DNA of 64,000 nt from Saururus chinensis (taxonomy: Eukaryota; Streptophyta; Magnoliopsida; Piperales; Saururaceae): the NCBI GenBank assembly GCA_035235625.1, contig CP141145.1, positions 29,220,563 through 29,284,562 on the forward strand. The letters are read 5' to 3'. Position 1 is the stretch's first letter. The number at the start of each line of letters is the position of its first letter. Both the position numbers and the translations under genes were made by a program. Below the pieces are notes generated by a model. That model saw nothing but the letters and a program-made list of their open reading frames with translations. It was not told where the DNA came from and ran no database searches. Shown piece after piece: positions 59,950 through 64,000 of this stretch.

Positions 59950-62900
59950 TGTAACACCCCAAAATTTTTGGAAAATAAACATTTGAACCTATTTTAAGTT
60001 TTAGCCCAACAAGCCTTGTGTATCAATTTTACATTGTTTTAGCCTTAATCTTCTTTTAAACCTTTTAGGTCTTTCATATGGCTCAGAGAGACAATTGTAA
60101 CGAGTCCAAGAACATAAGTTTTTGACACCAGGATCATAGGCTATGACTTCGTTAAGCATGTCATGGGCGGGACCCACACATTCGCTAAGAAAAATACCCT
60201 TCAGTGGTCTTATTTTGAAGGGCTCGTCAATATGTGCCCATTGACATAAAGAACATGTGAATCTGATTAAAGGGTAGCGAGTTATCAAGTTTTGAAAAAA
60301 AAATGATTTCTGCATGAGCACACTGGCATCAGCTAGAGCTCATGTACTGCTGCAACAAGTAGCTTCACGGCTAGTCTGTGGCTAGTACCAGGCTGCCGGA
60401 CCCATACCAGCTCTCGCAGCCACTGGATGGTGTTGCACATCCAGCAGGTCCTTTGGCCTATAAAAGGGGAGGGAAGGGGGAGGTCTAACTCGCCCTATCC
60501 CATTCCTTCTCTCATTTCCTTCGATTTAAGCCCATTTCTAAGCGTTAAATGGTCGTTTCTAGCCCATTTCCGTCATTTCAAAAACCCACCCTAGCTAATT
60601 TGAGGGCGCCCTACATTATGAGGTGGTTTGTTTTCAAGTTAGCCTCTCTAAAAGGGGGAAGCGACCCGGGGTAAGAGGAGACTTTGTTTTAAGTATCGGT
60701 TATCCTATCATAAAAATAGGATTTTGTCTTGAAGTTGTGACCCCTATTGGAAAACTCTACCAAATTTTTTTGCAAGGTGTGCCACTTAGCATTAAAAATA
60801 AAATCTTGAGTGTTGATTTAATTCTCTTAGGCATGATAGACCTTGATTTCATTTTAAGAATAAATTGGTTAGTACCTAATGGAGCTTTGGTAGACTATTT
60901 AAAAAATAGAGTCATTTTCAATAAACCAGGAGTGAAATATTTTATCTTTCATGGGTTGAGGGATTATCAAGGTCTTACTTCATTTCAGTCATTAAAACTT
61001 ATCAAATGATGACTAAGGGATGTTAGACGTACCTTGCCAATGTTGTGACTGAGGAGAACTCAATGGCCAGGTTAGAAGAAATTGACATTCTCCGAGACTT
61101 CCCTAATATTTTTCTAGATGATTTGGCTAGACTTCCACCAAAAAGAGAAATAGACTATACCATTTACCTAATACCAGGGACAACACCTATTTCTAAGGCC
61201 CCCTATTGAATGTCTTCTGCAGATTTAAAAGAATTGAATGATTAATTATAGGAGTTGTTAGATAAAGGGTTCATCCGATCAAGCGTCTCACCTTAGAGAG
61301 CGCCAGTCCACTTTGTGAAAAAGGACAGGTCTCTAGGAATTTGTATAGATTATCGGATGTTAAAACCTTTACTATTAAAAATAAATATCCCTTGCTCTAA
61401 ATTGATGACTTGTTTGACCAGCTCCAAACTGCCAAAGTCTTTTCATAAATAGATCTGAGGTCTTGTTACCATCAATCGAGAATTTGAGGCGAGGATATTT
61501 CCAAGACAGTTTTTTGCACCCGATACGGAAACTAAATTTTTTTAATAATGTTGTTCAGTTTGACAAATGCCCCAACTCCTTTCATGGATCTCATGAATAG
61601 AATCTTTCGAACCTACTTGGACATGTTTGTAATTGTGTTTGTCAATGATATTTTGGTTTACTCCTCTTCTCTTGACGAACACCGAAAACACTTACAAATG
61701 GTTTTACAGGCCTTGTGAAACTATAAGCTATATGCTAAACTAAGTAAGTGTGAATTTTGGTTGGAACAAGTTATCTTTTTGATCATGTTGTTTCAAAAGA
61801 CAAAGTCTCCATTGACCCAACCAAAATAGAAGCATTACTGAAATAGAAAGACCTAAGATCGTCATGGAAATTTGAAGTTTTCTCGGCCTTGCGGGGTATT
61901 ACCAAATGTTTATAAATGAATTTTCTACTATTGTCCTACACATGACCAAGTTAACTAGAAAAGGATTAAGTTCATTTGGGATGAGGCATGTGAGAAGAAT
62001 TTTCAAACACTGAAGGTAAAGCTCACGACCGCATCAATGTTAGCCTTACCATCGGGAAGTGGGGGGTTTGTCATTTATAACAATGATTCAAGTAAAGGTC
62101 TTGGTTGCGTGTTGTTGTAACACGAGAAAGTGATATCATACACTTCACGACAATTGAAAAGGCAAGAAGTCAACTACCCCACTCTTGATTTGGAGTTGGC
62201 AGTTGTAGTCTTCGCGTTGAAAATGTGGAGGCATTATCTATTCAGAGAGAATTTTGAAGTCTTTACTAACCACCATAGTTTAAAGTATATCTTTTCTCAT
62301 AGTGACCTCAATATGAGGCGAAGGAGGTGGATAGAGTATATCAAGGACTATGACTTCTCCATCCTATACCATTTGGAGAAAGCGAACGTATTGGCCGATG
62401 TATTGAGCCGTAAGGCAGGAGGAAGAATTACACATATACTCGTGAAGGAATGAAGGTTATTGGAGGAAACAATTAACTTCCATCCCGAGTTGCAATAGGG
62501 GAATAAGGAATCTTTCATTGCAAACTTTACCATTTGGTCTACAATGATTAGCACATCCTTAAGGCTCAAGAAGAGAGCGAAGATGTACAAGCACTTTTGG
62601 AGAATTTGACTTTACTAGAACCCATGACGATGGTATCCATTTCTAAGGAAAATTGGTGGTTCCATCTATACTTGAGTTAAAGGAAGACCTACTACATGAA
62701 GCACACTGATCTCGGTATACCATCCATCTTGGAGTAACAAAGATGTACCGTGACTTGAAAAGAAGTTTCTGGTGGAATAGAATGGAAAAAGACATTGGAG
62801 ATTATGTGTCCAGATGCCTAACATGCCACAGGTTAAGGCTAAACACCAAAAACCTTCAAGAACCCTCCAGTCCATGGAAATCCCGTAGCAAAAATGAGAA

Positions 62901-64000
62901 CATAGTACCATTGATTTTTTCTTATTTTTACCACATACGACTCAAGGGCATGAGTCAATCTAGGTCATAGTTGATCGACTCACAAAGTGTGCTCATTTCC
63001 TTCCATTCAGAAAGAAGCACTCCTTAGAGTCGTTGAAAAAGTTATATGTGAAAGAGATTGTGAGTCAGCATGGAGTACCTCTGTCTATCACAGACATGGA
63101 TGGCCGATTTTCATCTATGTTTTGGCAAGGACACCAGCAAGAATTGGGCACCAGTCTCAAGTTTAGTACTGTTTTCCACCCACAAACTCATGGTGAGTCA
63201 GAGAGGACTATCCAAACCCTTGAAGACATGTTGTGAGTATGCACTGTCAACTGGAAGGGTAATTGGGACGATCATTTGCCTTGGTCAAGTTTGCTTATAA
63301 CAATGGCTTTTACTCAAGCATCAACATGGCTCCCAAGAGGCTTTGTATGGGAGACCTTGCAGATCTCCATCGTGTTAGAGTGAGGTGGAAGAATGTTAGC
63401 TGCTAAAATCAGAGTTATGCACCTGTGTGCAGATAAGGTAAAACTCATTAAGGAACGGCTAGTGGCATCACAGACTCGTCAAATGAGTTATGCTGACAAA
63501 AGATGGAAGGATCTCAAATTCAGCATAGGCGATCATGTACTTTTGAAAATCTCACCACCTCGAGGGGTCATGCATTTTGACATCAACGACGAGATAAATG
63601 TACATTTCACGGGTCCTTTTGAGATCCTTGAAAGGATAAGCCCAGTGGCTTACAGGCTAGCTTATCCTCATAACTTGATGGTGTCCATAACGTCTTCCAT
63701 GTATCCATGCTTTGAAAGTACATTCAAGACACGTCTCACATCCTCAACCAAACATTTGTTACCTTAAGGCTAGATTTGTCCTTCGAGGAGAAACCGAATA
63801 AGATTTTCGACCGAAAAGAACAAATCCTCAGGACAAAAAGAAATTCGTTGGTGAAAGTTCTATGTCAACATCATTCCTCGGAAGAGGCGACATGGGAATT
63901 AGAGAATAAAATGTTAAAGAAATATATTGAGGCTTTCATGGTTTAAACGTTGTTCAAATTTCAAGGTCAAAATTTTTGTAAGAGGAATAGATTGTAACAC
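59950..64000 (+). mobile_element. Ty3/Gypsy chromovirus fossil, running off the window
   Basis: The 5' LTR starts TGTAACACCCCAAAATTTTT; its right limit is uncertain (perhaps near 60614). The same TGTAACAC opens the 3' LTR at 63993, after a purine-rich AAGAGGAATAG tract. Parts seen in order are an aspartic-protease segment (about 60.7-60.96 kb, LILLGMIDLDFILRINWLV), reverse transcriptase (about 61.06-61.75 kb), RNase H (about 61.96-62.44 kb, [20 protein letters not shown]), an integrase zinc region (about 62.7-62.85 kb, CLTCHR), an integrase core (about 62.95-63.3 kb, FHPQTHGESERTIQ) and a chromodomain-like tail (about 63.78-63.93 kb, EEATWELENKMLKKYIEAF). The wording is closest to the Tekay/Del clade. 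It is broken, with many breaks, and old. Confidence 0.85.

Overview
This is nuclear DNA of a flowering plant. The evidence is a 15-exon gene with GT-AG introns for plastid starch synthase I, an AP2/DREB factor, a plant-type glutaredoxin/Cys-rich protein, a JAM-type (MYC-related) bHLH factor, and abundant Stowaway and Tourist MITEs and LTR retroelements in AT-rich intergenic DNA. I cannot place the species: the starch synthase resembles both monocot and eudicot versions. There are no operons, CRISPR arrays or bacterial systems.

Layout. At 1-338 (minus) is the 5' part of a DREB-type AP2/ERF gene, cut by the window edge, with a TATA box just upstream. From 0.4 to 11.1 kb I see no host gene. This stretch holds Stowaway, Tourist and hAT-like elements, a four-copy hairpin tandem repeat, a GAGCTC-rich repeat family and a 100-bp (TA)n tract. 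At 11.14-18.70 kb (minus) is the complete coding region of SS1, 640 codons in 15 exons. Its 3-kb intron 13 carries an old Copia element in the opposite orientation, bounded by a 5-bp target duplication. A 52-bp unit with GA tracts is duplicated just upstream of the SS1 start. From 19.5 to 22.8 kb is GC-richer decayed sequence I could not identify. At 24.8-25.9 kb (minus) is a single-exon gene for an MGC-anchored glutaredoxin-like protein with a C-terminal four-CxxC module.

From 26 to 48 kb I find no confident gene. The stretch holds two copies of a Mutator-like hairpin MITE, LTR-derived blocks, a purine-rich tract, a cluster of ACGT/G-box sites with no recognisable gene, one solo LTR at 41-42.4 kb, and another at 43.6-45.7 kb that contains a 13-copy 20-bp minisatellite. 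At 48.9-50.7 kb (plus) is an intron-free JAM-type bHLH gene, preceded by a CTT-rich leader and a probable 5'UTR intron. About 590 bp past its stop is a 332-bp poly(A) retroposon with a perfect 12-bp target duplication. A 3.2-kb LTR-like unit (53.3-56.6 kb) splits a degenerate satellite. The window ends in a broken Gypsy chromovirus (59.95 kb to the edge), whose second LTR begins eight bases before the end.

The host genes are independent: leaf or storage starch synthesis (SS1), probable stress transcription control (DREB), jasmonate-response repression (JAM-like) and probable membrane-tethered redox or scaffold function (GRX-like). I found no convincing new biological system. The most informative items are the well-bounded insertions, the hairpin MITE family, the SS1 leader duplication and the orphan G-box cluster.
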